Shown here: positions 1 through 11,262 of the stretch, one piece after another
Position numbering within the stretch: the first letter of the stretch is position 1
Layout: each line of letters opens with the position of its first letter
Assembly (NCBI GenBank): GCA_947685225.1
Contig: CANTUV010000015.1
Span: forward strand, 9,672,001 to 9,736,000
Direction of reading: 5' to 3'
Length of the DNA: 64,000 bases
Origin: Garcia nutans
Lineage: Eukaryota; Streptophyta; Magnoliopsida; Malpighiales; Euphorbiaceae
Position numbers and translations under genes: made by a program
Notes under the pieces: generated by a model
Told to the model about the DNA's origin: nothing
Databases searched by the model: none
What the model saw: only the letters and a program-made list of their open reading frames with translations

Positions 1-2
1 TC

Positions 3-658
3 ATCGGATCACTACTTTACTTAACTGCTTCTAGGCCTGATATAATGTATAGTGTATGTCTTTGTGCTAGATTTCAAACTTGTCCTAAAGAATCACACTT
101 GAATGCCACTAAGAGAATCTTGAAATATTTGAGTGGTACAATGCATTTAGGACTTTGGTATCCTAAAAACACATCATTTCATATCATAGGCTTTTCAGAT
201 GCAGATTATGCTGGTAGCCTCTTAGATAGGAAAAGCACAACAGGAGCATGTCACTTTCTTGGTAATTGTCTAGTTTCTTGGCATAGTAAGAAACAGCATC
301 GGTTGCTTTATCCACAACGGAAGCTGAATATGTTGCAGTATGTTTTTGTTGCACACAAGTATTATGGATGAAACAACAATTGCTTTACTATGGTAAAGTG
401 TTTAACAATATCTCCATTAAATGTGACAACACTAGTGCTATCAATTTGTCTAAGAATCCTATCCAACATTCTAGATCCAAACACATAGATATTAGACATC
501 ATTTCTTAAGAGAAAATGTACAAAATCAGAATATAATCCTAGAATTTATAGATACAGAAAATCAACTTGCTGATGTCTTTACAAAACCCTTGAATGAAGA
601 TAGACTTAACTTCATTAAACTTAACTTAGGAATGATTGATGGAATCACTTTGAATTAA
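3..658 (+). pseudogene. Ty1/copia polyprotein C-terminal fragment (end of reverse transcriptase and RNase H)
   Basis: The frame is open from base 3 and reads as the end of a Ty1/copia reverse transcriptase followed by RNase H, which degrades RNA in the RNA/DNA hybrid during retrotransposition. Recognisable motifs are TASRPDIMYSV, the RNase H aspartate block SDADYAGS, a glutamate block (TEAEYVAV, read in the shifted frame), DNTSAI, HIDIRHHF and the terminal QLADVFTKPL. A single frameshift near base 295 splits the domain: the first part is in frame with base 45, and the second part rejoins the frame of the ORF at 368-658. The natural stop is at 656-658. Upstream pol and gag lie outside the window. 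The extra ORF and repeated polypurine tracts downstream place it in a Sirevirus-type element. It is inactive as it stands. Confidence 0.93.
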
Positions 659-1210
659 TTACCTATCAATGAAGTTTCTATGTGCTTGAATTTAATTTTT
701 CTTAACACAATAGAAATATCTTCCATCTTTCCTTGAATCTTTCATTTTTTTTAAGTCTGTCGCGGTCGCTCTAGTGTCCTTTAGCGATCGCTATCTCGTC
801 TGCCAGTTTCGTTCAATAAAAAATCTCTGTGCACGGTCGAGAAATTTTGTGCACGGACGCACCAATTTGAATAGTTTCGACCATTACAGACAGTTTCTTC
901 CCTCGCGAGCGTACCTATCTTGAAAATGGTCGCTAGACTACATGTCGCGATCGCACCTTCTTAAATCTGCGACCGCACCCTGTACACTCTGCTCGAAAAT
1001 TTATAACCGTTGGCTGTGTGACAGGTCGCAACTCTTAACTTTCAACAGTCATAAACGGCTATTTTCTTAATTCCATCTATTTAAGAGTATGTTACAACAG
1101 TTTATATGATATTTTGCTTATTAAAACACACAAACTTCCTTCTGAAACCCTAAAAACTTCTCAAAATATCACCCTCTGTTTTCCTGTTCACTCATGCTCT
1201 TTCTGTTCTG
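659..1210 (+). promoter_or_regulatory. Spacer between pol and extra ORF, with GCGACCGC-type motifs and a TATA-like box
   Basis: There is no coding sequence here. About 735-1030 is unusually CpG-rich for this window and carries repeated GCGGTCGC/GCGACCGC-like motifs in both orientations; the same motif recurs in the LTR at 3150-3730. TATTTAAG at 1078-1085 lies about 125 bases before the ATG at 1211, followed by an AC-rich leader containing AAACCCTAAAA near 1145. That layout would suit an internal promoter for the downstream ORF. This is inference; a splice acceptor for a spliced subgenomic RNA is the alternative. Confidence 0.45.
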
Positions 1211-2608
1211 ATGGCTCCCAAAAGAAAAACCACCTCCAAAATAAAAGGTCAAGCCAAAAGAGTTCCAGGAATCACCATTAGAGAACCCATAGTTGATCCT
1301 CCATCTCCTCCACAGTCTAGAAGAGGTGAGAAAATTTACAAACCTCACCACCAAACTTTTGAGGAAGATGTTAGGTATGCTATGCTGAAGAGAAAGAAGG
1401 TTGAAGGCACCAAATCTCCTTTTGGTGGGATGCTTTCTGCCTTGGACATCAAGGACGAAATTGAGAGATTGTTGGATGTCCTTGGATGGAGAAAATTTGT
1501 CTTTCCAGAAGAGGTAGGCTATTCTAGTCTGAATAAGGAGTTTCTGATGTCTCTTCAAATAGAGAAAAGTGCAAACTCTGCACTAGGGTGGTATGGGGTT
1601 AGGTTTAAACTCTTTGATCACTACCAATCCTTAACCCTAGAAGATTTTGGCAGCATTTGGAACTTTCCAACTGATGGTATAACCTCCTACAATGACCAAA
1701 TCTTCTCAAACCAAACCCTTTCTGATTTCTGGCAAGAAATTTCTATTGAAACTTCCTTTGAAAAAGAATCTAAAGCCAGACACATCAAAACTCTCACCCA
1801 TTGGATGCTCCATAGGATTATCACCTACACCATCCATCAAAGAGCAGATGGGAATGAGAAAGTAACCAAGAGAGACCTCATCTTTTTATATGCTTTCACC
1901 CACAACATCAAAATAAACACAACCAAGTTCTTGATTGACACCCTCTATCATCATGCTATTACAAGAACTGGTACTTTCTTCCTATCCTCACAAATCACTC
2001 AAATAGCTAGGCACCTAAACCTTCTAAATGATCTGAATCTAGCTACTTTGAGAAACCCTTTCAATCTTGCCTCTAGTGCTATCACAATTGATTACTTAGA
2101 GCATGCTGGATGTGTAAGGAAGATTGAAGGATCATATGTATACTGCTTTGGCAAGAAAGGAGTTATGGATAAACAAAAGAAAAGGCCAAGGTATACAATT
2201 GAGGAAGAGGGAGATTCTATAGAAGTTGCAGTAGAATTACCTTCAAAAGCTGCTTCATCCAAAGCTGCTCAAGAAACTACTTCATCCTCCACACAACTCA
2301 TCCTCCAAGCTATCAAAACTCTCTCCAGGAAAATCTCTAAGTTCAAGAAAAGTGTCTCCAAGAGATTCTAGCACTTGAACAAGAGAATAGACCTTATATC
2401 TCACATGCACCATGATCTATATGACATGCAAGGCAAATTGGACTTGCCTCAATGCAACCTTGAAGATTGGGATATAAGTGATCATACCCAAAGCATTCCT
2501 GAAGAAGAAGAGTCCATTAGCACTAGCTCTGCCTCTATTGCTCCTCAAGATAAAGGAAAAGCCCCTTTAGTTGAAGAAGAGTTAGATGTAGATTATGACT
2601 CAGAATAG
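1211..2608 (+). pseudogene. Envelope-like / 'putative plant transposon protein' extra ORF of a Sirevirus-type copia element, with one in-frame stop
   Basis: The ORF runs 386 codons from ATG at 1211 to TAG at 2369-2371, then stays open in the same frame for 79 more codons to 2608. One nonsense codon therefore interrupts a protein of about 465 residues. The N-terminus is basic (lysine-rich, first 25 residues). The middle (about residues 75-250) resembles the conserved region of plant 'putative plant transposon protein' / envelope-like proteins, with a pattern like GWYGVRFKLFDHYQSLTLED. The C-terminus has a Ser/Thr-rich linker, a possible coiled coil and an acidic tail. I see no obvious signal peptide or fusion peptide. 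Position between pol and the 3' LTR is that of the extra ORF of Sireviruses. Function is unknown in the family, and an envelope role is only a historical label. Confidence 0.75.
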
Positions 2609-2776
2609 CTTAAATTTTTTTTTTGTCTCTATTGTTTGCATTTTCATATGTTTGTTGCTTTACTTTCTGCCTTTGTACTTTCCTCTATCCTTAATAAACA
2701 TGTTTGTTGCAAATGTTATTTGTTTTCCTCTATCCTTATTTGTTTTGACTATTGCATTTAACATTTTGCCTATGAC

Positions 2777-3031
2777 AATGGGGGAGAAAATAACAAAATA
2801 AAATGAAACATAGTATACACAATGGGAGAGAAAGAGAGAATAGTACAATGGGGGAGAAAGAGAAAATGGTATGGAGAAAATGGCATAACATAATGAAATG
2901 TTTGCACCAAGATAATCTAATAATCACAATGCTCTTAAACATGATTTATGCATATGTTAAGGGGGAGCATTTTAAACTTATCTTTTTATTCATCATTCCA
3001 TTTGAATTGTCAAAGTCAAAATGGGGGAGAT
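2777..3031 (+). promoter_or_regulatory. Array of repeated polypurine tracts before the 3' LTR
   Basis: Five purine runs built on AATGGGGGAGA occur at 2777-2790, 2821-2840, 2847-2866, 2959-2969 and 3018-3030; the last touches the LTR start at 3032. A polypurine tract primes plus-strand DNA synthesis. Multiplied PPT-like motifs upstream of the 3' LTR are a documented hallmark of Sireviruses, which supports the assignment of the whole 1-4428 element. Confidence 0.8.
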
Positions 3032-4428
3032 TGTTAGACAAATGATCTTAATTTTGATCCTTGACAACTCAAATGGATGATCTATTTAACTTGTGTTTGA
3101 AGAATCTTGTTGCAGGATTAGGTTGCTTCAAATAAGGTGAACAGAACACTTCTAGCGGTCGCACCTCACCTGAATACGACCGCTCCATGCAATTACAAGA
3201 TAAAACCTTATCACAGTAGGTTTCGCGGTCAGAAGTTCGACCTAAGTCACGACCGCTCCTAAAGAATAGCGACCGTCCCAATATGTGAATGACCGCTACT
3301 CAAGGAACTTAAATCATTAAAATCACAGTAAGGTTCGCGGTGACAAGAACGGTGAATGACTCGACCTCGCTTACCACTTTAGCGACCGCCCATTCAGAGT
3401 CGCGACCGCCCTACCATTCAAGAAGAAATTGCTTAAAGAGACAGTAGTGTTCGCGTCCTCAGGTGCGTCCAGAAGTTCGAAGCGAGAATATGAGTTCGAC
3501 CGCGAAATGCTACCAAGGGCGACCGCGAGATTCAAATTATGGCGGACATCTTTTTTGCTCTATCAGAGAATGACACGTGACATGACCGTTGTAAACCCAC
3601 TTCAATATTCAAAAAGGGCGACCACACCTTTGCTTGGCGCGACCGTCCCGACAAACACAGCATGGGTAAGATTCCAGCTGCAGAGCACTAAAATTCGACC
3701 GTTGAAGCTTTTTCAAAAGCAGCGACCGTCCCTTGTTAAAAGGACAACCGCGTGAAGCCAGAGAGAGACCATCCTTGTATGAAGGGCAACCACTAAGTGC
3801 TTCGGACAGTTTAAGTAAAGAAGGTCTAAACTGCCAAGACTTTATTCTCAATATCAATAACGGCTAATAAGACCACATTGGCTATAAATACAATGTTTCT
3901 ATGAGAAAACAAGACAGAACAGACAAGAAATCAGATTTTGATAGCCAAGCAACAAATTTTCTTTTACTTAAACTTACATTTGAATTGTAATGAATGTTAG
4001 GTGTTAGCACTAAAAACACCATTGTATAAGTTTGAGTGTGAGCTTGGGAAACACTTGGGTTGTGAGAGTAAGCCTTGTAAAACTCTTGTTAGGTTGTGAG
4101 AGTAAGCCTTGTAAAACTCTTGTTTGGGTTGTAAGTGTGAGCCTAAGAAAAACACTTGCGAAGTTAGGTGTGAACTTGTGAAAACACCATAGTTGGAAGT
4201 GAGCTTGTAAAAACTTCAAAGATTAGTGGAACCTTAACAAGTTGTTAAGGAAGTGGATGTAGGATTGAAGTAAATCCGAACCACTATAAATCTTGTGTGT
4301 TCTTTCTTTCTTCCATTACTCAACCAACTCTCTATTCCGCATTTCTTGTTTGTTGAGTTTTTTAAATTGTCATTACTTCTTGAGGAAACCAATTCACCCC
4401 CCCTCTTGGTTGCCATCTTGGGACAACA
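3032..4428 (+). mobile_element. 3' LTR of the Sirevirus-type copia element
   Basis: The LTR starts TGTTAGACA directly after the polypurine tract and ends GGGACAACA, about 1.4 kb. Related copies elsewhere in the window (37438, 39262, 42518, 51752) confirm the termini. A TATA box, TATAAATA, is at 3883-3890. The U3 part (about 3150-3730) is dense in GCGACCGC-like motifs in both orientations. The U5 part (about 4020-4210) has a short tandem repeat of roughly 40 bases built on GTGAGAGTAAGCCTTGTAAA. ORFs that appear inside it are not genes. The 5' LTR is outside the window. Confidence 0.88.
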
Positions 4429-4889
4429 AGAATAAAGAAAAATATATAAATTAAAAATTACTATATGCCATTTAGGGTTTTGATCTTATAAGGTGTTCTC
4501 ACCATAATTTTCGTATACCTACTTACTTAAATTATTTATAATCTGACTTTTAATTTCGTAAAATTATAAAAATAATGTCTTTAATTAATTTAAAGCTCCA
4601 CTACTCATATTTCTCATTCCAATTTCAATAAAAATTAATTCTAAGGTCATAGGGGCTTTTTCATAATTTTTTTACTTCTTAAAAATTCTTTTTCAAAAAT
4701 ACCAATTTTGACTATATCCGGATTTAATTTTAAATCTTTTAAGGCTTGGCTAACCCCATTTTTCCATCAATTTCAAATATCCGGATCACTTTTTCAACAC
4801 TATACATAGTTTAATATCTATATAATTCAGAAATTCACTGCTTAAAAATTTAAGACATTACATATAGTGTGTGTTACCCTATATAATAT
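4429..4889. other. AT-rich non-coding stretch, nothing recognised
   Basis: No ORF, RNA gene or clear repeat is recognisable. It lies between the end of the copia LTR and a truncated gypsy LTR and may be older, degraded transposon DNA. Confidence 0.4.
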
Positions 4890-5923
4890 CATTTTTTAGA
4901 GTATTGCATTTGGTGATATGATATGGGGCCTATGATTGCTTTCGGGCCAGACGTCGGATGTCACTGTTATATGATTTGCCTTCCGGCTAGACACTGGGTG
5001 TCACTACTTTATGAGTGCCTTTGGCAAGACACTGAGTGTCAAAATGGTCTAAAATAATACCTCTGAAACTTGAATATTATATAAGATTAATTGGGCCTAA
5101 TGCATGTGAATGTGACATGTGATGCTTGAAAATGAAAGATACATAAGATTTAATATGAAATTGCATGCCACATTGTGATTTTCAAAAGAAAGGCATTGCA
5201 TCATTATCAATTAATTTTTGTTATTATCAAAGTATGTACCACTAGGCAAACTGCTTAATGCGATTGAATTTCATTGCGCATGTGTCAGATTAGATATAGA
5301 GAGTTCTACTATGCCTAACCAAGTCTAGAACTTGTGGATTTTACTAGAAGTTCGACAGTTGCCACTAGACTAGAGCCAGTACATAGCATATGAAAATTTG
5401 GTATTAGTTAATTACATTATGTTTGTATAATTTATGGGTTATATAATAAAACGTTGAAAACTTAGTGTTTGAGATTATGTGCTGTGGATATCAAAAGTAT
5501 TCTTTATATATATAAAGCTTGTTTAAATTATTTAGATATTGAATTATTTTTTGGATATATAATGAACTTGTGATCTTGATTATTTTAAGATATGTGATAG
5601 GTTTGGATAAAGTTATATGTATATTTAGGAGTGTAAAATTTTATGCAGGTTGAATTGTGATTTAGGGTAATATTTGAAATACAGACAAAACTATGGTGAA
5701 TTTTTTCTAGAGATTTTTCTTAACATTTGTATTTTTGGTAACTAAAAGGCTAATGTATACTTTTATTTATACATTAAAGTACATTTTAAGAATTAAAATA
5801 TTTTTTTATAATTATGTGAAAATTTTCAAACGACAAGGATAGTGATATTCTTATACTCTGTATGTGAATTTTATATATACAAGTTGTATGTACTCAACGT
5901 ATATTGGTTATAAGAATGTTACA
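4890..5923 (+). mobile_element. Truncated LTR (3' part) of a chromovirus-type Ty3/gypsy family
   Basis: It matches, in order, landmarks of the better-preserved LTRs at 15319-17845 and 17857-20855. A cassette of three modules with TCGGG/TTCCGG...GACACTGGGTGTCAC lies at about 4938-5040. The stem-loop region ACTAGGC...GCTTAATGCGATTGAA...GCGCA is near 5240-5285. The tail ends ...ATAAGAATGTTACA at 5923. The 5' half expected upstream is missing or unrecognisable, so this is a partial copy; no TSD could be found. Confidence 0.7.
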
Positions 5924-6753
5924 TTTCAAGTGAGAAGTTCATTATTTATTGGGATTGACATTCTTGTCATTAATAACTGACCAATCCGTTTTTCCTTTTA
6001 TGTATAGTTTTTTTTCTTATTTGTATTTATATGCGCTCTATGTTTTTATGTACATGTTTACCTTGTAAAAATTATGGCCTATGTATCATGATGTTCCAAG
6101 TTAAACATGGTAGTTTGTAAATTTTATGAGTGTCATAATAATTGGACATAATTGTGTCTAGTTAGAATGAAAATATTTATATTATATGTATGTCATACAA
6201 GTTTAACATGGTCATTTATAACTACTCACATCAGTGTGGTATTATATATGTGTTCCATAACGAATACACATGGCCATGGCATTACTAGACACAATAATGT
6301 TATTGACATTCACAACACACTATATCAATGAAACAACAAGTAAATGAATGCACCAAACAACAATTATTTCTATAAAACTCATTTGTCCAAAAACTTAAAA
6401 ATAAATTTAAAGAGGCGACTCTATAAATAATTTTTAAAACAAAGCCAAAATAAACCTAAGATTACCAAACCGATCAGACAACATATTTGATGCTTTTGTG
6501 TGAATTCAAACCCAAATGAGTATTTCGACTCCTTAAGCAGGCCGAACCGGTACTCAAGTGAAGCCTCACAATTTGCAACTCCACTAAGGACTTATTATCA
6601 AAAAAAAAAAAATTAATGGACTCTTTTCAAGCAAAAATTAGCTTGGCCTTTTACTAAACTTTTTTCTTTTTTCGTGCATCACTTTTGCATAGGGCCCATT
6701 GCGCTTCACCCTAGTTTTTGAGCCTTTGGATTACAAGTAGCATTTAATTGGCA
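5924..6753. other. Non-coding repeat-derived DNA
   Basis: No gene is seen. At 6090-6300 imperfect repeats with CATGGTC/CATGGCC resemble the 145-bp tandem repeat at 44306-44660. Around 6410-6425, GAGGCGACTC is reminiscent of sequence at LTR ends of Tat/Athila elements. A 13-base A run is at about 6600. Confidence 0.35.
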
Positions 6754-6758
6754 ATCTT

Positions 6759-7475
6759 TGTCAGACACACGGCAATGAGAAACTGACAGAATGCAAATTT
6801 AATTTGTCTTTGTTGGCTTATGTTTAGTTGTTATTATTTTTTTTGTGTGTGTTAGGAGTCATCATCAATCAATTATAAAGTTTGATTAGACACTTAATAT
6901 TGGTCTGCATTTCTAGGTTTGAGGGGTTTAGTTATGTTAGGAAAGAAAAAGCGCCCTACTATGCCCAAAAATTGATACTATAATTATTATAATGTTTTAT
7001 TAGATATTTTTTTTATTTGTAAGAGGAATTATATTCACTATCTGAATATAAATCTTAATTATATCTTCTTATTTTTATCTTTTGACTTTTGCATTTAATG
7101 TCTGAACATAAATTTTTTTTATTAAATTCTATAATTTTTTTATTAATTTAATGATTTATTATCCTTGTGGACTCATATTTTATTTACTAGTTAACGATTT
7201 AATCCTTTCATTCATTGCTTGAATATAAGGATTTTATGGCTTAATATTTATTAAATTTATAATTATTATTTTAAAAATTATGTCACTCCCTAGACATATT
7301 TATTCTAATTATGTATTTTTTATTGAATATTTTTTATATCTTTCATTTTTTTTTGTAATTTCTTAATATATTTTTAAAAAACATATTTTTTTAATTAAAG
7401 TGGACTTGAATTCGAAACTCGATTTTAATTACCTACGTATTCACTTGACAGAATCAAAGTCCCTTAGTTCGATTG

Positions 7476-7508
<33 letters not shown>

Positions 7509-9833
7509 ATCCACTTCATGGATTTAATTAAATTTATTTTTATTAATAATGAACAACTATTTTTATGTTGGTTATGATTTTATTTTATAATACTCTCAAT
7601 AACTATATCTACTTCCTGGATATAATTATTAGAGCCTTATATTTGATATTTTCCTATATACATATATTTATATATTCATTTTTATATAGATATTTTGATT
7701 ATTATCATTATATTCATTAATTAGAAATAATAATTTCTATTCCTCTTCTTTATCTCTAGTTTGATAATTAAGTAAAATATACAAAATATTGTCTATAATT
7801 TAATCAATTAATGATAAAGCTAAAGTATTAAAATTAATAAATTTACATATTGAAACCCAGCAAGAGAAGAAAGAAAAAAAATATTCTATATACACTCAAA
7901 GTTCTAGAGACAATGGTCACCATTTTCAAAAGTGGCAACGTTAATGTTGTTACCATGCTTAATTCCTAATCTTAATCCCTTTTACTTTTATTTATTTTTT
8001 ATGATTATTATTATTTTTTATTTAAAAGAAATGTTTCTAATTTGTTATTATTATTTATTTTTAAATAATTATATTTATTTCTTGAAAACAAGTATTGACT
8101 TTGTTATATTCCTTTATTTAGAAATAATATACATCTTTTATTTTAATTTTAATTTTTTGATTTAGTTAAACAACATATACAAAATAAAATTAATTTTATT
8201 ACAAATATATAAAAAAATATTGGTGTTGATGCATTTTTTCATAAAAGAAAATATATGTTTATTATAACAAATAACAAAAAAAATCTTAGTAATAAACTTG
8301 TTCTGATCATTTTTAATATTTATTTATTATTCAATTTAAAAAATATATAACAAAAGATAAATAAAAGACAAATAAAAAAAATATGGGTAGCAGCTGTAAC
8401 CCGTGCTAGCTAATGGATTTTTGAAAAAATTAAATGCCAAAATACACTGTTTAAGCTAACCCTAAAATCCTCTCATATAAAAGTCTATCTTCTTTATTTT
8501 TGGTTTCACGTTGCTGTCAATCACTCCCCTTTTATTTCATTTTTCTTATTTCCTCTTCCCCTTTATTTCTTTAATTCAAATAGAAGAAAAAAAAAATCAT
8601 ACACTCTTGTTTATTGTATTAATTCTTTCAATCCTTTACTTCAAGCATTCTAGTTCCATTTTTTGTCAGCAAATAATGAGGTATAATTCTTTTAGTTGTG
8701 AACTTTTTATTCCTTGTTAAATCTTTTAAAATATGTTTTTATTGTTTATTGAGTTTATTATTAAAAAAATGAATACACATAACGATTCTCATTTTTTTAA
8801 TATGTGTTTTCCTATGTATTGTGTCTGGACTTGATTTCCTATTTTATAAGATTGAACCAAACATATATTAAAATTCAAAGTTATATATTTCTTTTTTAAA
8901 GGTTTGACATTTTCTTTCAAATTTTTTGTATATATGTTAGATTTATTTTCATATACTCTTTTTTTATATTTATTTGTCTTTGTAAATATAGTGAAACAAA
9001 GTTTTTCATTAAAACATATTTATTGTTTTACATGTTGTTTTTCTTTTTTTAATATATATTATCTATAATTTGCATGGATAGATTATTTTTAATAATAATT
9101 TGTTTTTGTTCTTAAGTATCTATGGATATTGTAAATGATTAAGATTTATGAGTTTATATCTTGTATTTGTTTTGAGATTAAAATAGAAAAATAAATATAA
9201 AAAATAAAAAATAAAAATAAAATTAACAAATTAATAAATACAATAAACTATTTATCTAACTTGCTCCTTAATTGTTGAAAATTTATGTGAATTTTTATTA
9301 TTTGTGCCTGGTTCTTCGGAGTATTTATTAAGTACATTTTTTATACTTAACAAATTTCAAGGTTTCTTCACAATTTGCTTTACCGGGAAATTATTTTGTT
9401 GAAATTCTTCCACTCTCTTTCTTTTTTTTTTTTTTAAATTACTCTTTTTTACCCTATTTTATCTCTATATTTTGCTATGATTTTTATATGTTTCTTTTTT
9501 TTTGTCTATTTTTTTTTCTCAATCTCCTCTCCTTCTTTTATACTAAAACAAAAGCCTTCTTGTTTTTTTATGTTTATTTTTTATAAAGTATATTCCACTA
9601 ATATTTTTTTTATTTCCATGTTTTATGCCAAGAATTATGAGCAAAATCTGTTTTTAATATATAACCCTTTTATTTTTATATTTTATGCCATAAATTATGG
9701 GAAAAGCTTTTTTTTTCACAAAATATATTCCACCAACCTTTTTATTTTTATCTTTTAGGCCATGAATTATGGATAAAGGATTTTTTAATTACTTGTCTTC
9801 TTTTTTTTAGTTTTAAAAAAATGGATTACTATA
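6759..9833 (-). mobile_element. 3' LTR (left copy) of the Tat-lineage element
   Basis: About 3.07 kb, extremely AT-rich, no coding capacity. It aligns along its length with 14774-15318 joined to 34430-36927. Its 7000-7650 part contains a loose repeat built on CACTNNCTGGATATAA. A TAT/ATT microsatellite lies at 7480-7505. TATAAAAG at about 8476 is in a CT-rich plus-strand promoter-like context. ORFs at 7932, 8511 and 9477 are low-complexity and not genes. Confidence 0.8.
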
Positions 9834-9837
9834 GTTG

Positions 9838-9861
9838 CCCCCCCCCCCCCCCCCCCCCCCC
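9838..9861 (-). promoter_or_regulatory. Poly-C run (poly-G on the element's strand), likely polypurine tract
   Basis: Twenty-four consecutive C on the plus strand lie four bases from the LTR edge, exactly where a minus-strand element needs its polypurine tract. The homopolymer may have expanded by slippage, or its length may be a sequencing artefact. Confidence 0.6.
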
Positions 9862-9969
9862 TTTTGCATACTTTAATTAAATAAATTTGTGCAAAAGGCT
9901 AATAACTAATTATTTCATAAGGATTAACCTATATAGTACTTAAAACATAATTTTGAGTTTTTTTTCAAA

Positions 9970-10850
9970 AAGAATGGAACCTAAGGCTCGACCTTAGGAG
10001 TACTTAATGCTTAACATTAGGGACTTTTTATAAAATAAATGGGAATATATGGTTCGATTCTAGAAATATCTAAAGCTCAATTTTATAGAGTTTTGAGGAG
10101 AGAAAAAGAAAACCTAAGGCTCGACCCTAGGAGTACTTAATGTTCAATATTAGTGACTTTTTTTATAAAAAGAAAAAGAAAATTTAAGGCTTGATTTTAA
10201 AAGTGTTTCATGCTTAACATTAGGGACAAAAAAAATGAAAGAGAAACCTAAGGCTTAATTATAGGAGTACCTAATGCTTCACATTAAAAACGTCTCAAAA
10301 AATAAAAATGAAATCTAAAGCTTGACCTTAGAAATACCTAATACTCGATACTAGAAATTGGAAGATAAAAAGAGAACCTGAGCCTTGACCCCAGGAGTGC
10401 AAAAGAAAAAGAAAACCTAAGGCTTGACTTTAGTAGTGCCTAACGCTCGGCACTAGAAACTAAAAGATGAAAAGAAAACCTAAGGCTTGACCTTAAGAGT
10501 ATCTAATGCTTGATATTAAAGACTTATCTCTTTTTTTTTCAGAACATAAAAAGAGAACCTAAGGCTTGATCCTAGGAGTACTTAATGTTTGACACTATTA
10601 ACCCTTTTTTTAAACGAAAAGAAAACCTAAAACTCGACTTTAGGAGTACGTAATGCTCGACATTAGGGACTTTTAGAAAAAGAAAAAGGTAACCTAAGGT
10701 TTGACCCTAGGAATGCCTAATGATCAACATTAGGGACCCTATTTTTTTCAAAAAAAGAAAATATAAGCCTTGACCCTATGAGTGCTTAATGCTTGACTCT
10801 AAGAACTTTTAGAAAAAGAAAACCTAAGGCTTGACCTTAGGATTATTTGA
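9970..10850. repeat. Minisatellite of ~14 units (60-75 bp), each with two short hairpins
   Basis: Units follow the pattern CCTAAGG-CTCGA-CCTTAGG, a short spacer, CTAATG-CTCGA-CATTAG, then an A-rich linker. About 14 units can be counted, starting near 9979, 10040, 10109, 10180, 10245, 10310, 10375, 10415, 10476, 10555, 10623, 10692, 10762 and 10823. Both inverted repeats in a unit share the same five-base loop, CTCGA or CTTGA. The array lies between integrase and PPT, where Tat elements commonly carry tandem repeats. Confidence 0.85.
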
Positions 10851-11262
10851 AAAATAATTTTTGTATGCAAACTCTTTTTCTTGTACTTATATGAATACAA
10901 AATTTCTTGAAAAAGCTTAAAACACTTATGTCATACATGCTTACAACTAAGTGGTTAAAAAATGTTAATTTTCTTTTAAAATCATACTTTTGTGATTAAA
11001 GATTTTTCTTTGTGGAAGACAAATATAGCATCAAAACTGTAACAATCCCTGAATCTAGAATAATTCCAGTATTTAACTTTAGATACATGATCCTCAAAAT
11101 GTCTTCTCGAGTTCTATTCAAACAAATCTAGATCTTAGAACAATATTGTCTGTCATTGCCTCTATAAGTATCTTTTTAGCAATTCTTTCACCTATCAAGT
11201 CATGCCCTTTTCATTCCAAGTTTATAATTCCTTTGTCTCACATATGGATCTATCAAGCTTAG
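10851..11262 (-). other. 3' untranslated interior of the Tat element, no gene
   Basis: AT-rich sequence between the minisatellite and an inserted solo LTR. No ORF or structured motif is recognised. Its last five bases, CTTAG, are the left target-site duplication of the insertion. Confidence 0.5.

Noticed and set aside
3429..3857. ORFs of 108 and 82 codons in the copia LTR
   Set aside because: Located in U3 and generated by GCGACCGC-rich sequence; no similarity to a protein family.
7932..9758. ORFs rich in Phe, Ile, Tyr and Leu
   Set aside because: Low-complexity AT-rich LTR sequence translated by chance.
9970..10850. CRISPR-like regular repeats
   Set aside because: Repeats are imperfect, A-rich linkers are not unique spacers, and the context is a plant retrotransposon; it is a minisatellite.
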